Shown here: positions 34,725 through 46,378 of the stretch, in pieces
Layout: every line of letters starts with the position of its first letter
How positions within the stretch are numbered: position 1 is the first letter of the stretch
Source of the DNA: Magicicada septendecula
Taxonomy: Eukaryota; Arthropoda; Insecta; Hemiptera; Cicadidae
Assembly (NCBI GenBank): GCA_034769895.1
Contig: CM068375.1
Coordinates: 257,825,268-257,889,267 of the forward strand
DNA: 64,000 nt
Direction of reading: 5' to 3'
Made by a program: the position numbers and the translations under genes
The notes under the pieces: generated by a model
Databases searched by the model: none
What the model saw: only the letters and a program-made list of their open reading frames with translations
What the model was told of the DNA's origin: nothing

Positions 34725-37700
34725 GGGGACGCCGGTCCCTCCCCACGTGTGGTAGCGATGGCGCATCCCAGGTCCCGTTATGTGCCGTTGAGACGGGACA
34801 CCCATCCGGCGAGTCCGATCCCAAGCCGATTCGTCCGGGTCTCTCCGTGTGTCCATTTTTGGAGCTGGAGGTTGGGAAGGGCCGGGTTAGGGCCCTGGTG
34901 GACACCGGATCGGCACGGTGTCTTATCTCCTCCCGTGTTTACCAGCAGTTGGTCCGGGAGTCATTGATCCGGTCAAATACTCCTTCGTCGGTGGTATGTT
35001 GGACGGCCTCGAGGGAGGTTTTGCCGACCTCTAAACTGGTGGCTTTTAAGTTAAAAATAAATTATTTTTCGTGGGTTTGGGAGTTTCTTGTGGCTCTGAA
35101 TCTGAGCGTAGACTGTATTGTGGGTGCGGATTTTATTGTGAAAAGTGGCCTGGTTCTCGATATCCAGGGGCACGTATGTTTCTTTAAGTTCAACCGTGCC
35201 GTACGCATCCCCTTTCTTGGATATCGGGATGAGGCGGGGGAAGGTCTTGAAAAACTTCAACCCCCGGCGTACATTAATAATTTGAGCCCATATCTACAGA
35301 CCACTTTCCGTAAATTGTGTGATGAGTTCCCTGAGGTGCTGACCGCCAACCTCGGACTCACTCACAATTTGGAGTATCGTATCCGTCTGTGCGACTCCGC
35401 GGTTATCCGTTCACACCCGTATAAATTCGCTCCGCCCAAAATGACCATCTTGCGTGAGAAGGTGCAAGAATTGTTGGACCAGGGGGTTATTGAACCTTCC
35501 ACGTCGGCCTATGCCAGTCCAGCATTCCTGGTGCCTAAACCGGGAGGGAAGCATAGGCTGGTTATTGATTATCGAAAATTGAACCAAAATATTCAAGTTG
35601 AGTCGGTACCCCTCCCGGACCTGCATTCGGCCTTTGATTGGTTTTCGCAGGCCCGATATTTCACCATTTTCGACCTGAATTCAGCATACCACCAGATACC
35701 CTTACACAAGGATTCTCGGCCGTTCACTGCCTTTTGCGTGCCGTGGAACTTGTACCAATACAAGAGAGTCCCCATGGGACTGGCGGTTGGTGCTCAGACG
35801 TTAACCCGTCTGCTAGACTCTGTGTTCCACGACATTAAATTCCAGTATGTGTTTAATTATCTGGACGATCTGCTCATTTACAGCTCCACTCTAGAGGAAC
35901 ACATGAACCATCTCCGAGAGGTGTTGTGTCGCTTGAGGCGCGCGGGGCTTACGGTGAATCCCAACAAGGTGAAATTTGCCCAGGAGGAAATTCCTTTCCT
36001 CGGTCATCTTGTCTCTCATAAAGGGGTCACGGTTGATCCAGAGAGGACGCAGGCAATCCGGGATTTTCCTCCTCCTCGGGATGCTAAAGGGGTGGCCCGC
36101 TTCGTGGGTATGGTGAATTTTTACCGGCGGTTCATCCCGGGGGCTGCGGGATTGCGGCTCCCCTAAATTCATTAAGGAAAAAAGGGGCCAAATTTGTGGG
36201 GGGGACGAGCAGCAACGTGCCTTCGAGTCCCTAAAGGAGTCCATTTTGTCGCCGCCCGTGCTTCGGATGCCCGATTTCACGATGCCTTTCATTGTGCAAT
36301 CCGACGCCAGCTCTGTGGCGATCGGGGCCGTGCTCTCTCAGGGGGTGGATGGTGCTCGGCAGCCAGTCGCATTTGTATCCAGGACCCTTACCAACCCTGA
36401 AAAGAAATCCTCGGTGTACGAGTTAGAGTGTTTGGCGGTAGTCTTCGCCCTTGACAAGTTTAGGAGGTATTTGGAACACGCTGAGTTCCTATTAGAGACC
36501 GACAATCAGGCTGTCTCGTGGCTTCTGGCGCACCCCCGCCAACTGGGTAAACTTGGCCGCTGGGTGGTCAAGATTTCTTCTTTTAACTTTCGGGCACAAC
36601 ATATAAGGGGGACCCAAAATGTTGTTGCCGACGCTCTGTCCCGTATGTATCACCTACCCAGTGAGGAGCCAATAAATGAACCCTGCGCCGTACTCCTGGA
36701 GTTCCCCCTCGCCTTCACTGAAGTTATCCCTCATCAGCTGGATGATGAGGTGTTGGGTCCCATCATCGATAAAATCAAATCAGGCGAGATGACGGCTCCA
36801 TATCATCTGTCCAAGGGCGTCCTCTGCTGCAAGGAACGTAGAGGACGGGTCCCTAAGATAGTGCTGCCGAGCAAGCTGATACCCATGGTCTTCCAATATT
36901 ATCATGATTCCCCGGTAGGAGGCCATTTGGGTGTTTTAAAGACCATCGCCGCGATCAGAAAGAACTTCATCTGGAAAAGCATGGACCGGGACATTGCCAC
37001 CCGGATGAAGTGTTGTCATCTGTGCAGTCTGAGCAAGCCCGCTCAGAACACTAAGTTGGGGTTGCTGTCTTCTGAGGTGGCTGGCAGACCGATGGAGAAG
37101 GTTTTCATTGACTACGTGGGTCCTTTCCTGCGTAACAAGGCCGGGAATTCGTTCCTCCTTGTTTGTGTGGACGCCTTCTCCAAGTATGTCTGGCTACTTC
37201 CCTTGCGTCAGGCTAGTACTGCCAATACCATCGTAGCCCTTCAGACCAGTATTTTTCAGCATTTCGGGCTTCCCTCCATCATTGTCTCAGACAATGGCCC
37301 GCAATTCATCTCGAGGCAATTCCGGAACATGTGTTTCAGGCACGGCATTCGGCATGTAACCACTTCCCCTTACCACCCGCAACCTTCCCATGCTGAGCGA
37401 TTCAATCGCAACCTGAGATCCGCTCTTATCGCCTACTACGCGGAGCAGCAGAATACGTGGGACCAGAATCTCCAGTGGTTACAGATGGCGTTCAATTCGT
37501 CCCTTCATGAAAGCCATCGTGCCGTGCCTTTTGAGGTCATGTTTGGTTTTTCCCCCGCTTATCCCCTTGGTAATTTGTGGAAACTGGAGGATCTTCTCCC
37601 GGATTCGCCGGACGAGGGGGTCGCTCACAGGTGGAAAGATGTGAGGAGAGCCCTGCTCCGATTGCACGAGCGCGTGCGGCGTCGCTATAACGCTGGGAGA

Positions 37701-37931
37701 GTCCCCAACCCTTTTAAGGTGGGCCTGTTAGTTTATTGCAGGAGCCATCCGCTCATCTCTAAGGTGGAGGGGCGCGCTGCCAAGCTCTGCTATAGATGTT
37801 TGGGACCCTTCCGGATTTCTGAGTTTGTCTCGCCCGTCACTGCCAGCCTGGTGGGTCCGGAGGATGGGATGAAGGTGAGGGTGGCCCATGTGTCTCACTT
37901 GAAGGCGTGTGCGCAGATGGAGCTTGCTTGA
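34652..37931 (+). pseudogene. Ty3/Gypsy pol: protease, reverse transcriptase, RNase H, integrase
   Basis: In order: aspartic protease with LVDTGSARCLIS (about 34890); reverse transcriptase with LVIDYRKLN, FTIFDLNSAYHQIPL and the catalytic FNYLDDLLIYS (about 35560-35885); RNase H with FIVQSDASSVAIGAVLSQ and ETDNQAV (36290-36520); integrase with a zinc HHCC region (HDSPVGGHLG, CHLCS), then the core VFIDYVGPF, IIVSDNGPQF and HAERFNRNLRSAL. It ends with an SH3-like tail near 37931. The order protease-RT-RNase H-integrase defines the Ty3/Gypsy group. YLDD rather than YVDD or YIDD at the active site still fits the family. Confidence 0.93.
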
Positions 37932-38318
37932 GAGGTGAATTGGTATTGTTTACCCCAGTTAGGAGTAGTTAGGGTCTTCGGGTATGGTTTTTGGGGGCTT
38001 CGCTGGAGGGATTGTGTTTTATGGTTTTACCTTTTAGCGTTTTATTGTTTTAAAGTTTTATCGGTATTTTAGCTCCTCTCCTTTCCTTTCTTCTTTCTAT
38101 TGCTTTAGGCCGCGGCCGCTCACACTCCCCGTATCTTCTACACTTACACACACCCAGCTACACACCCACACACACCTTGTCCTTCCTTCTGGTGTCCTTT
38201 CGTATTCCACTTTCGCCGGATTTTATCTTTTTATTGGGTTTTAGTCAGTCCCCGCTTTTCCTCCGGTGGTGGCAGTCCCGGTGTCGTCCAAACCGTTGGA
38301 CTCCTTTTGTTGTGGGGG
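37932..38318 (+). other. Ty3/Gypsy 3' untranslated region and polypurine tract
   Basis: T-rich then C-rich non-coding DNA, ending in the G-rich run tgtgggggtg next to the right LTR. No room for an envelope gene. Confidence 0.6.
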
Positions 38319-40680
38319 TGTGCCGTATCTAGGAGGTACGGCGAATTGCGAAATTTTGTTATTTTGAATCTGGGCAATGGTCATCCATCGGTGTAGTTCA
38401 CGCATTTCGTGGACCCTCCCGCCATCTATGAGACGTTACGGCAACTCACGAAATTGTCATTATTGAATTGCGGCATAGATGCCGTCATTGGTTTGTGAAC
38501 GCTGTCGCTATCTGTCAGAGACGTCGGACTACTGTAACTTACAAATTGGTTATAATTGATGGGGTTGCTTTCGTTGGTTTGCGTATGTTGACGCTATCTG
38601 TCTGAGACTACGGACATCTGTACTTTCCGGTCCCGCTGCGTGGAGCGGGGTTTGTCGTGGAATAGAGTGAGCTGGCGGTAGACCAGCTGTTGATTCCTGA
38701 TCAGCTGTGTGGAGATATACCGGGTTGTTGGTGGGTCAGCTGTTATCGCCACGTGCGGTCTTAGAGATCGGCGTTTGAAAAATTGTTTTATTTTTTTTAA
38801 GGCCTGGGTTTTTTTGAATTAGTCATGGCAGGCTAAGAGTAAAGTGTGCCGGAGGGGTCTCTCGACCTGGCGACTAACCGTGGAAGAGATCAAGATGTTA
38901 TATGTGTGTGAGTTTTGAGGAACTTCGCCACCACGTGTGCATGCACTATGAACAGGTATGAAAAGGTGAAAATTTATTAACTTTTGCCGGGGATGCGCTT
39001 GGGCGCGGCTTGTTTTTGGAGTCAAGTGGGGCCTGGCTGATTTTCAACACAAAAATAAAAAATAAAGGAACAATAGTTGCTTAATTCTGGATTTTTTTTT
39101 GTTAACTCACTATATACTGGGAATATAACAGGCAGGTCGCTGCAGTCATTGCAAGCTCTTGAACGCAAGTTTTTTTAACAGAAAAGTCTGGTGACCTTTA
39201 CTAGTTTCTTATGTGACTAGTTTCCTATGCAACAGTAATTTCTCATGTGCGAAATTCATTTTACCTACTCAAAAAAAAAAAGAGAAAAAATATATAAAAA
39301 ACTTCAGAAAATGTGTTGGGAATTGGCCAGTGGGTTCATTGGGCCGAGTGAAGCAAAATTCAGCTGAGTTCCTTAAATGCTCATATTCAGTGTGTTCATA
39401 TAAATGTATTGTGTTTTAATTGTGGAAGCATGTAATTTCTAGTATACCCTTTTCTTACTATAATCTGTGTGGAACGTATATTGTGGCAGCCTTTTATTGG
39501 AACTTGTAAATCTGGTTATGAAAAGAGTTGCAGATCACCTACAATTGTAACAATACATTGACCTGTGCTAGAACTGTAATTCAGGAGTATTCAGCCTATT
39601 AATAAAAATGACCGAACTGCTGTACAAGATGAAATTTTCACTATTTATATATTTATAAGATTTGTATATGTATATGCTCATAATTCCCTGCACACAACAT
39701 ATTACATGGCTGAGAGATATATGTACCTGATTATTTGTTAGTTTTTTTAAATAATGGTGCACTCTGAAATCTGCAAGCCTTTTGTGCTACTCAAGTTTAT
39801 GCAGGTTTAGGGAAAACTGAGCACATGCACTTGTGAATTCCACACAAAGTGTATAATCACCTATCTTAAGTTTCCATTATATTTTCCTAATTATATGATT
39901 CTCCTTTTTAATTTTTGAATTAGATTTCAGAGGGCGCATGTTGTTATGTAATATGATTGTTTAAATTGTTGTAGGATAGAATTGCTTGTTAATGCTGGTT
40001 AAATGGTTTATAAAATTGTTGATATTATTGAAAGTGTTTATAGTACAACCAGAGGGGGACTGAAAAGAAAAAAAAAAGACTTATTTTTATTTTTGAGTGT
40101 TATTAAATGTTATATTTCGAAAACCTCTGGATTTACTCTTTGTACTTATCAATGTTAATGTATTTATTTCCAAATAAGGAAATGCTATGGGTGAAGGTAA
40201 AAAGGTGCATGTCAATGGTGATTTGCATGCCATGTAAGAGATTTTAAATGTTTTACATATTTTATATAATTTTAATGGAATATTTTTAAATATTGAATTT
40301 TGAACATTTTGAAATTTAAATTCTGAATACGATGTCATATATTTTAAATACGTTATATATTTTATATATTCCTAATGGAATACTGTCACATAAAATATTG
40401 TATATGATTTATTATTTCGAAGGGAATCAATAAATTTGTAATTGTTGAATTTAAAGAAAAAAAAATTGAGGTCACCTCATTCGTCCAATTCCCAATGGTT
40501 ACCCAGCATGTGGACATTCTTCCACTAGGAGTCTCCTCCTAGTTCGAGTGAACAAGTGAGCCGGTCATCAAGGTAAGTGTAGTTTTTTAAATTTTTTTGG
40601 GTGGATGTCAAACTTAGAAAATGTGTCAGATTTGGACAGTTAAAAATTTTGTTGTGACGTCATGGGTGATGAGCGGCTCA
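38319..40680 (+). repeat. Right LTR of the Ty3/Gypsy element
   Basis: 2362 bp, nearly identical to 30607-32951. The small length difference is largely a short local duplication near 39210. Ends GCGGCTCA directly before the resumed Polinton gene. Confidence 0.93.
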
Positions 40681-41605
40681 CTTGGAACCGTTGAAAAACA
40701 TTTCGCAAGCGTTGGTAGAAAAAGAGGGAAAACGTAAAACGATTGCAAAGCCGATAACGGAAAGTAAGCATAAAGAAGAGGAGGATGAGGAAGAGATGAT
40801 TAAACAGCTAGTAGACTCTAAACATGACAATAATCGCGTTTCCTAGACAAGTCCGTAGTTGGCGAGACGACGACGACGACGGACGTTTATGACGATGACG
40901 ATGACGACGAAAATGACCCTAGTTTATCGGTTGAAAGGTTGTTGAACACGCCCGAAGGGAGACGTGAAGCACGTAATTATATTCAGAGCCAATACGAACC
41001 CAATTCGCTAGCGTACAAATACATGAGTATGATCGTATCAGCTGATCGTGGTCAAAAGATGGATTATAAATACTGTGTAAAACACGACGCCGGTAGATGG
41101 ATGATAGGCGATTCGCAGGTGGAAATTGATGGTAACGATAATTTTGTTATCAACGGTGTACGATACAAAAGGCACGCCGGGACTTTTCGAATTGTTGTTC
41201 ATGGAACGTCCGGATACCAGCGTATACAACGAGGACGATCTCGCGACTTCTAAGCGTATACTGCAAGCGACTAACGCGCACAAACGATACTATTTACCGA
41301 CGACGCGAAGAAACGTGAACAGAGGACCAAAGTATACGAAGATAATAGGTCCGTTGTTTCGAACGACGCGTGCGGGACGCGGCGGCAGACACGCGAACAA
41401 CTACATCCAAACTGGAAACGATATATACATGGAAGTGAGGAGAATAGGAAACGATATAATCGATTACGTACACTGGGACGATCCGAACGAACTGCTGTAC
41501 AGACTGCGATTGTTGATCAAATCCCAACACGCCGGTAACAGCGGTCACACGAACGAAATCGTCTACATTGTGGAAGAACTGCGTGAAGCCGATATCGTTG
41601 TATAA
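40681..41605 (+). pseudogene. Polinton hypothetical protein, C-terminal part
   Basis: After the Gypsy element the Polinton gene resumes with LEPLKNISQALVEKEG, an acidic Asp/Glu-rich stretch, then RREARNYIQSQYEPNSLAYK, WMIGDSQVEID, GLFELLFME and the conserved end DDPNELLYRLRLLIKSQHAG with IVEELREADIVV. This domain recurs in arthropod Polintons (I believe catalogued as a DUF, DUF8207) and its function is unknown. It sits between the ATPase and the virion genes, so a virion or morphogenesis role is an inference only. Confidence 0.7.
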
Positions 41606-41673
41606 ATAAGTACGTATAATATGTATATAAAGGAGTGTACAGAGTCGGCACGTGTCATTCGTAGCTGGGCACG

Positions 41674-42066
41674 ATGAGCGTTGACAAATTTGGCAGACAC
41701 CGGAGCATCGTCACGGTGCGACGGGAGACGCGACGCAGTCTGCGGGAGGATATCGGTATCGGATTGACGGTGGACGGACACTTCAACGTAGCGGGGGAAC
41801 AAATTCGCAACTTGGCAACGCCGGTCGACGGTAACGATGCCGTTCCACTGCAGTTCGTGCAAGACCACTGCCTGTTAGTTGACGATGGTAGAAGGGGGGG
41901 CAGCAGCGGCGACATTACAAGAATAGACGTGAAAGGTCGTAAGCTCGCCAACGTCGCCGCTCCCGCAGATCTGGAGGACGCCGTCAACAAGCAGTACCTA
42001 GGTAGACTACATGTGCTTGCGTTTGACAACACCGCCACTGCATAAGAAGAAGGAGAAGAACGAGGC

Positions 42067-42109
<43 letters not shown>

Positions 42110-42604
42110 GAGCGCGACCACCGCATACAATCGCTTGGCAAACCGATTCGTGCGAGAGACGCAGCGACCAAAGTATACGTAGACGTGAAGGTTATACCGC
42201 GGGACGTACAATCTAACCTGTCGGTAGGGAACGTGCGGATAACGCAGTCAGCATTGCCCGTGAACAACAAGGACGCGGTGAACTTGCAATTTTTGAACGA
42301 GCACACGATCGCTTCGGTGAACGGCACTTGGTTCAACGCGCAAGGAAAGACTATTTTAAACGTCGGTGATGGCAATCAGGTAATGGACGCTGTAAACGTA
42401 CATCAATTGGAGGACGCGGGGCGGTACGCGAGCAGCGAAATGTACAAACTCGCAAACGTTTTCCAAAGACGATGGGAGAAAGTAGTTTCGTACATCTATA
42501 AATTGCACGCGCACGCAGCGTGGAGTTCATTCAACACCGAAGAGGCAGATTTGATACACGCTAACAACGAGGAGACGAGCGAATTAATAAGCGGAATTGG
42601 GTAA
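41674..42604 (+). pseudogene. Polinton fibre-like protein with DAVN repeats
   Basis: At least four repeats of a Leu-Pro-x-x-x-x-Asp-Ala-Val-Asn/Thr pattern are visible: LATPVDGNDAVPLQFV, VAAPADLEDAVNKQYL, LGKPIRARDAATKVYV and ALPVNNKDAVNLQFLNEH, with a related VMDAVNVHQLED. Such units form trimeric shafts in phage and virus fibres. A poly-Val/Ala low-complexity segment from GCC and GTC triplets lies at 42060-42110. The C-terminal end (FQRRWEKVVSYIYKL) is helical. A cell-attachment or vertex-fibre role is inferred from repeats and position beside the capsid genes. No sequence identity to a named fibre can be claimed by eye. Confidence 0.6.
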
Positions 42605-42742
42605 GGTCCAAGGAGAGAAGGACGAATATTGGAGATCCGTTTACAAGGTCGATAAATAGTAGTCATGTGCAAAATACGAGGTCATAGTGTTTAAAAAACG
42701 GGAAAAAGGGGGCGTGGTCCTATACGAAAAGTTCTTAAAAAC

Positions 42743-43231
42743 GTGTTACCTTTCATCACGGGGTCAGTGCCGACTTTGACCAATCGAGCGGTGGACTTTT
42801 CACCGGTAGAACTGCATCTGCCCGGATACAGGTTCTTCGGACCGGGAACTAGACTGGAGGAGGGATTGGCGCGCGACGAACGCGGAATCAACGAGTTGGA
42901 CGAAGCCTGTCGTAAACACGACATCGCGTACGCCACGTACAAGGACAACGAGAACAGACGCGCAACAGATCGCGTGGTAGCCAGCAAGGCGTGGGCTCGA
43001 GTAAAGGCTTTGATCTCGGGCATCGGCGAACGAGCGTACGCCGCTGCGGTAGCCGCAGCGAAGAAAGCGAAATCGGCGTTAGGCGGCGGACTGTTCAGCG
43101 GACGTAAACGACTTCGTCATCGCAGCGGAGCGGTCGTTAAGCGGAGACAGGCAGCAGCACATACGGCCGAGAAGAGGAGAACGACGACGACGACGACGAC
43201 GACAGAGCGGAGGAAGAAGAGAAGGAGGTAG
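42743..43231 (+). CDS. Polinton phospholipase A2-like protein with basic tail
   Basis: 162 residues. Residues about 28-70 read LPGYRFFGPGTRLEEGL and then INELDEACRKHDIAYATY: the calcium-loop GPGT and the Cys-x-x-His-Asp active-site dyad of parvovirus VP1-type phospholipase A2. That enzyme breaches endosomal membranes during entry. The rest has an Ala/Lys-rich helix (AAAVAAAKKAKSALGGG) and an Arg/Lys/Thr-rich tail that looks DNA-binding or nuclear-localising, like adenovirus core peptides. The (ACG)n tract at 43180-43203 encodes the Thr run. It lies between the fibre-like gene and the protease. Such domains are known in some Polinton/adintovirus relatives. Confidence 0.8.
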   Translation: MLPFITGSVPTLTNRAVDFSPVELHLPGYRFFGPGTRLEEGLARDERGINELDEACRKHDIAYATYKDNENRRATDRVVASKAWARVKALISGIGERAYAAAVAAAKKAKSALGGGLFSGRKRLRHRSGAVVKRRQAAAHTAEKRRTTTTTTTTERRKKRRR

Positions 43232-43289
43232 TAACCGCAAAACGGCTTTAGGACTGTACCTGCGTTTGTACCGAAAAAAATTGTAAAAA

Positions 43290-43625
43290 TAACCGTTCGC
43301 CCGTTGTCCGATCGCGATCTGTACGCCTACGCGAAAAAATTGAACGTACCTTATTTCAGAGGCGTGTACAGGTGCGACGCGTTACCGCGCTCGCAGCCGC
43401 GGAAGAACGAGAGCGCCGTCGTGAATCTCGACGATACCGCCGGACCGGCACGCACTGGGTATGCTACAAGAAGCGAGGCGATCGAGTCCTGTACTTCGAC
43501 GGGATCGGCAATTTACGTCCGCCGGTCGAGCTGATGCGTGATGCGATACTTCGGCGCGAACGTGACCGACGTGCGTTACAATTACGCGCGTAAAAAACCG
43601 CCGGACACGGTCGTCTGCGGACATT
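43290..43625 (+). pseudogene. Polinton adenain-like cysteine protease
   Basis: Maturation protease of the virion. Visible motifs: YAKKLNVPYFRGVY at the N-terminus, the histidine box GTHWVCYK, the aspartate region VLYFDGIGNLRPP and the cysteine box CGHLCLKIL, in the order of adenovirus-type (C5/Ulp1-like) proteases. Size is about 110 residues, normal for Polintons. It directly precedes the penton gene. Part of a broken element. Confidence 0.82.
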
Positions 43626-43626
43626 T

Positions 43627-44384
43627 ATGTTTAAAGATTTTGTCGTCGAACGATCAGTAGACGACGAGATGTCGTCGCTGACGGTAACCGTCACGGGCAC
43701 GGATCCGAGCGCACTCGTCTGTGACTTTTTTCCACCACTCGAACTGACGGCGGGCGAATGGTACGTCGGACTGTTGGATTTCACCGTGTACAACTCTACT
43801 CCGAACGTGGAAAGCGGCAGAAACAACGTCTTTCCCGTACTGAAGCGTGGCGGCGGCGGTATGGGTAAAACGTTAGAACTCATCGAATTACCGACCGGTG
43901 CGTACAAAATCAGTGATATCGGAAGTACCTGAAGAAAACGTTAGTCGACCCGAAATTCGGTCTGCGCGCCAACAATAACACGCTGCAATGTGAACTTTAC
44001 TGTTCTTACGAGATCGATTTCGGTAGTACTCAGCACGGAATCGGTGCTATGCTGGGTTTCATCAAGAAAACCAAGTTGGAAGCGTATAAATTACACACAT
44101 CGGACGCGCCCGTAAACATTAACAAAGTGAACGTTCTGGAGGTAAGGTGTAACGCCGTGCAAGGTTCGTACAAGGACGAACGAAATAAGCACATTCTACA
44201 TTCGTTCTACCCGACGGTCGAGCCGGGATTCAAAATAGTAGAAACGCCCAGCAACGTCATATATCTGCCGGTGAACGTACAAAATTTACGTAACATTACC
44301 GTATCGGTACACGATCAAGACAGAGGTATCGTGAATTATCGCGGTGTAGTCATCACCGTGCGAATTCACCTAAAACGGATGTAA
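43627..44384 (+). pseudogene. Polinton minor capsid protein (penton, single jelly roll)
   Basis: N-terminal part has CDFFPPLELTAGEWYVGLL and FTVYNSTPNV. The C-terminal part has LEVRCNAVQGSYKD, IVETPSNVIYLPVN, and the family's strongly conserved ending NITVSVHDQD, IVNYRGVVITVRIHLK. This is the penton-like vertex protein of Polinton capsids, normally found next to the protease and major capsid genes, as here. Confidence 0.83.
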
Positions 44385-44386
44385 CG

Positions 44387-44575
44387 ATGGGTTTTTACTT
44401 CAACAATAGTTGTTTTTCTGTTGCACCGTCATCGTCTCGCGCAAGAATCGCGAAGATACAAGAGGACCGTACGTTCGGGAATCGCGTCAGTCGACGTTCG
44501 ACGTTGAAGCGGTTAACACCGACGAACCGACGCTATCTGATTTCACTATGCTTCAAAGTCAAGAAAAACAAATAA
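44387..44575 (+). CDS. Short frame between penton and major capsid genes
   Basis: 62 codons, starting MGFYFNNSCFSV and ending NRRYLISLCFKVKKN. The tail recalls the N-terminal peptide seen before hexon-like proteins in arthropod Polintons. It starts 3 nt after the penton stop codon. Unsure whether it is a separate small gene or chance. Confidence 0.35.
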   Translation: MGFYFNNSCFSVAPSSSRARIAKIQEDRTFGNRVSRRSTLKRLTPTNRRYLISLCFKVKKNK

Positions 44576-44577
44576 CA

Positions 44578-45811
44578 TGACGGTCAGCGGTATCCTGGTG
44601 GTCGATCGCGGTCCGCTCTTCGACGACACCGTCACGCATTACGAGTACCACAGTCACGCGCCGTACGCGTCGTCGCGATACGGTAACAACGATGAAATAC
44701 GTATACCCATGCTGCAGTAGGACGACTTCACTCTGCCGATGGAAAGCTTCCTGTACGTCGAAGGCAAGTTGAGCAAGAAGACGTCCGGAGCGAGCGATAC
44801 CGACGATGTGAATGTGAAACTGGTAAACAACGCGATCGCGTTTCTCTTCGAAGAAATCCGTTACGAAAATCCGGTGTGGAAGTCGATCGGACTAAGAACG
44901 TCGGCGACACGTCCACGTTGAAGACCATGCTGTCCGTCGGTAAACCGGACGTCGATGCGATGAAAAACGCCGGATGGGTGACACCGACGACCAACGAGAT
45001 AACGCCGAAAGGGAGCAACGGTGAATTCAACTTTTGCGTACCGCTGCGGATGTTGATGGGATTCGCCGAAGACTTTACGTGGATCATTTTAAACATGAAA
45101 CAAGAACTGATACTGTTACTCACGTCCACCGATTTAAACGCTATGGTGATGACGACGGCTAACGCCGATCTCAAACTGACTAAAATCTTATGGATGGTGC
45201 CGTACGTGCACGTAAACAACGATACGCGATTGGAGCTGTTGGAACTGATGCGGAAGGACCCACCGCTGTCCATACGGTTTCGCAGTTGGGAACTCCACGA
45301 GTACCCGGCATTGCCGACGACCGGCAGGCAGACTTGGACGATCAAGACGTCGTCGCAACTGGAAAAGCCGCGGTTCTTGATACTCACCTTCCAGACCCGC
45401 AGAAAGAACGATGTGAAAAAACACACCGACGAATTCGATCACTGCCGGGTGACCAACGCGCAACTCTTTCTGAACGACAAGTACTACCCGTACGATAACC
45501 TGAACTTGGATATCGCCAACGGACGCTACGCACTGCTGTACGACATATATTCTCGTTTTCAAAAATCGTACTACCACAGGACTCAATCCAATGTACTTCT
45601 ATCGCCAGACGAGTTCAGAAATAAAGCACCGCTATTCGTCTTCGATTGTAGCAGACAGGACGAGTCGCTCAAGTCTTCACCGGTCGACGTGCGACTGGAA
45701 TTTGAGTCCACGGAAAATTTCCACGCTGAAACCACAGCCTTCTGCATGATACTTCACGATTCGCTCAACGTATACACTCCGCTGTCCAACACCGTGCATA
45801 GACGCACTTGA
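44578..45811 (+). pseudogene. Polinton major capsid protein (hexon-like, double jelly roll)
   Basis: Main shell protein. Recognisable blocks run from a start region with DTVTHYEYHSHAPYASS and VEGKL through NNAIAFLFEEIRYE, TPKGSNGEFNFCVPLRMLMGF, LTKILWMVPYV, then the second jelly roll with TWTIKTSSQLEKPRFLIL, FQTRRKN, LFLNDKYYPYDNLNLDI and YHDIYSRF-like residues. It ends FVFDCSRQDESLKSSPVDVR. The order matches major capsid proteins of arthropod Polintons. Last gene before the right terminal repeat. Part of a broken element. Confidence 0.87.
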
Positions 45812-46318
45812 TGTCGTTCCCCATCACTACTTCCACCACCACCCGGGGTAGTTGTCTCCCCCAACACTACAACCATTAGGAAGTCGTGACCTATATACAT
45901 ATTACCGAGTGTTGCATTATCTTGTGTCAATCGAGCGAGTGCGGTTGACTGGGAACGTTGTAGTTACTGTGAACGTTGTGACTGTGTGTTATCGTACGAG
46001 TTGCATATACCGTCATGGTGCTGTACTACGACTTACACGAAATAAAGCACACTTTTATAAGGTTAGAAAATTACTAGTTTTCACCAACGTCTCCGGCTTT
46101 TAACCGAGACGTAGGCGGTAAGTATATTAATATGAATAACACACACTTTTCTAGGTTAGAAACCATCTGTGGATGAACGTTATGTATTTTAATGCATGTT
46201 TGTGTGTGTGACTTTACACTACACAATGCGATATTGTCTATTATAAGTTTGTGTATAGTATATACGTTTATGTATCGGTTAGGATACCGGGGTGCGTTGT
46301 CCGAGTTTGTTCACGCTA

Positions 46319-46319
46319 C

Positions 46320-46376
<57 letters not shown>
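46319..46376. repeat. (GA)n microsatellite
   Basis: About 25 GA units in the right terminal-repeat region. Confidence 0.97.

Positions 46377-46378
<2 letters not shown>

Larger units (their letters stand above)
30607..40680 (+). mobile_element. Ty3/Gypsy LTR retrotransposon, nearly whole, young
   Basis: 10.07 kb: left LTR 30607-32951, primer-binding site about 32956, gag, then pol with protease, reverse transcriptase, RNase H and integrase, a G-rich polypurine tract before 38319, and right LTR 38319-40680. No envelope gene lies between integrase and LTR. The LTRs differ by about one percent by eye, so it is a recent insertion. It has only a few (about three) breaks. The flanking 4 bp, TTTG and CTTG, are an imperfect target duplication. 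Gag and pol overlap in different frames, as in elements using minus-one frameshifting. Confidence 0.92.

Noticed and set aside
37932-38318. Possible envelope gene after Gypsy integrase
   Set aside because: Only about 390 bp of non-coding DNA lies between integrase and the right LTR.
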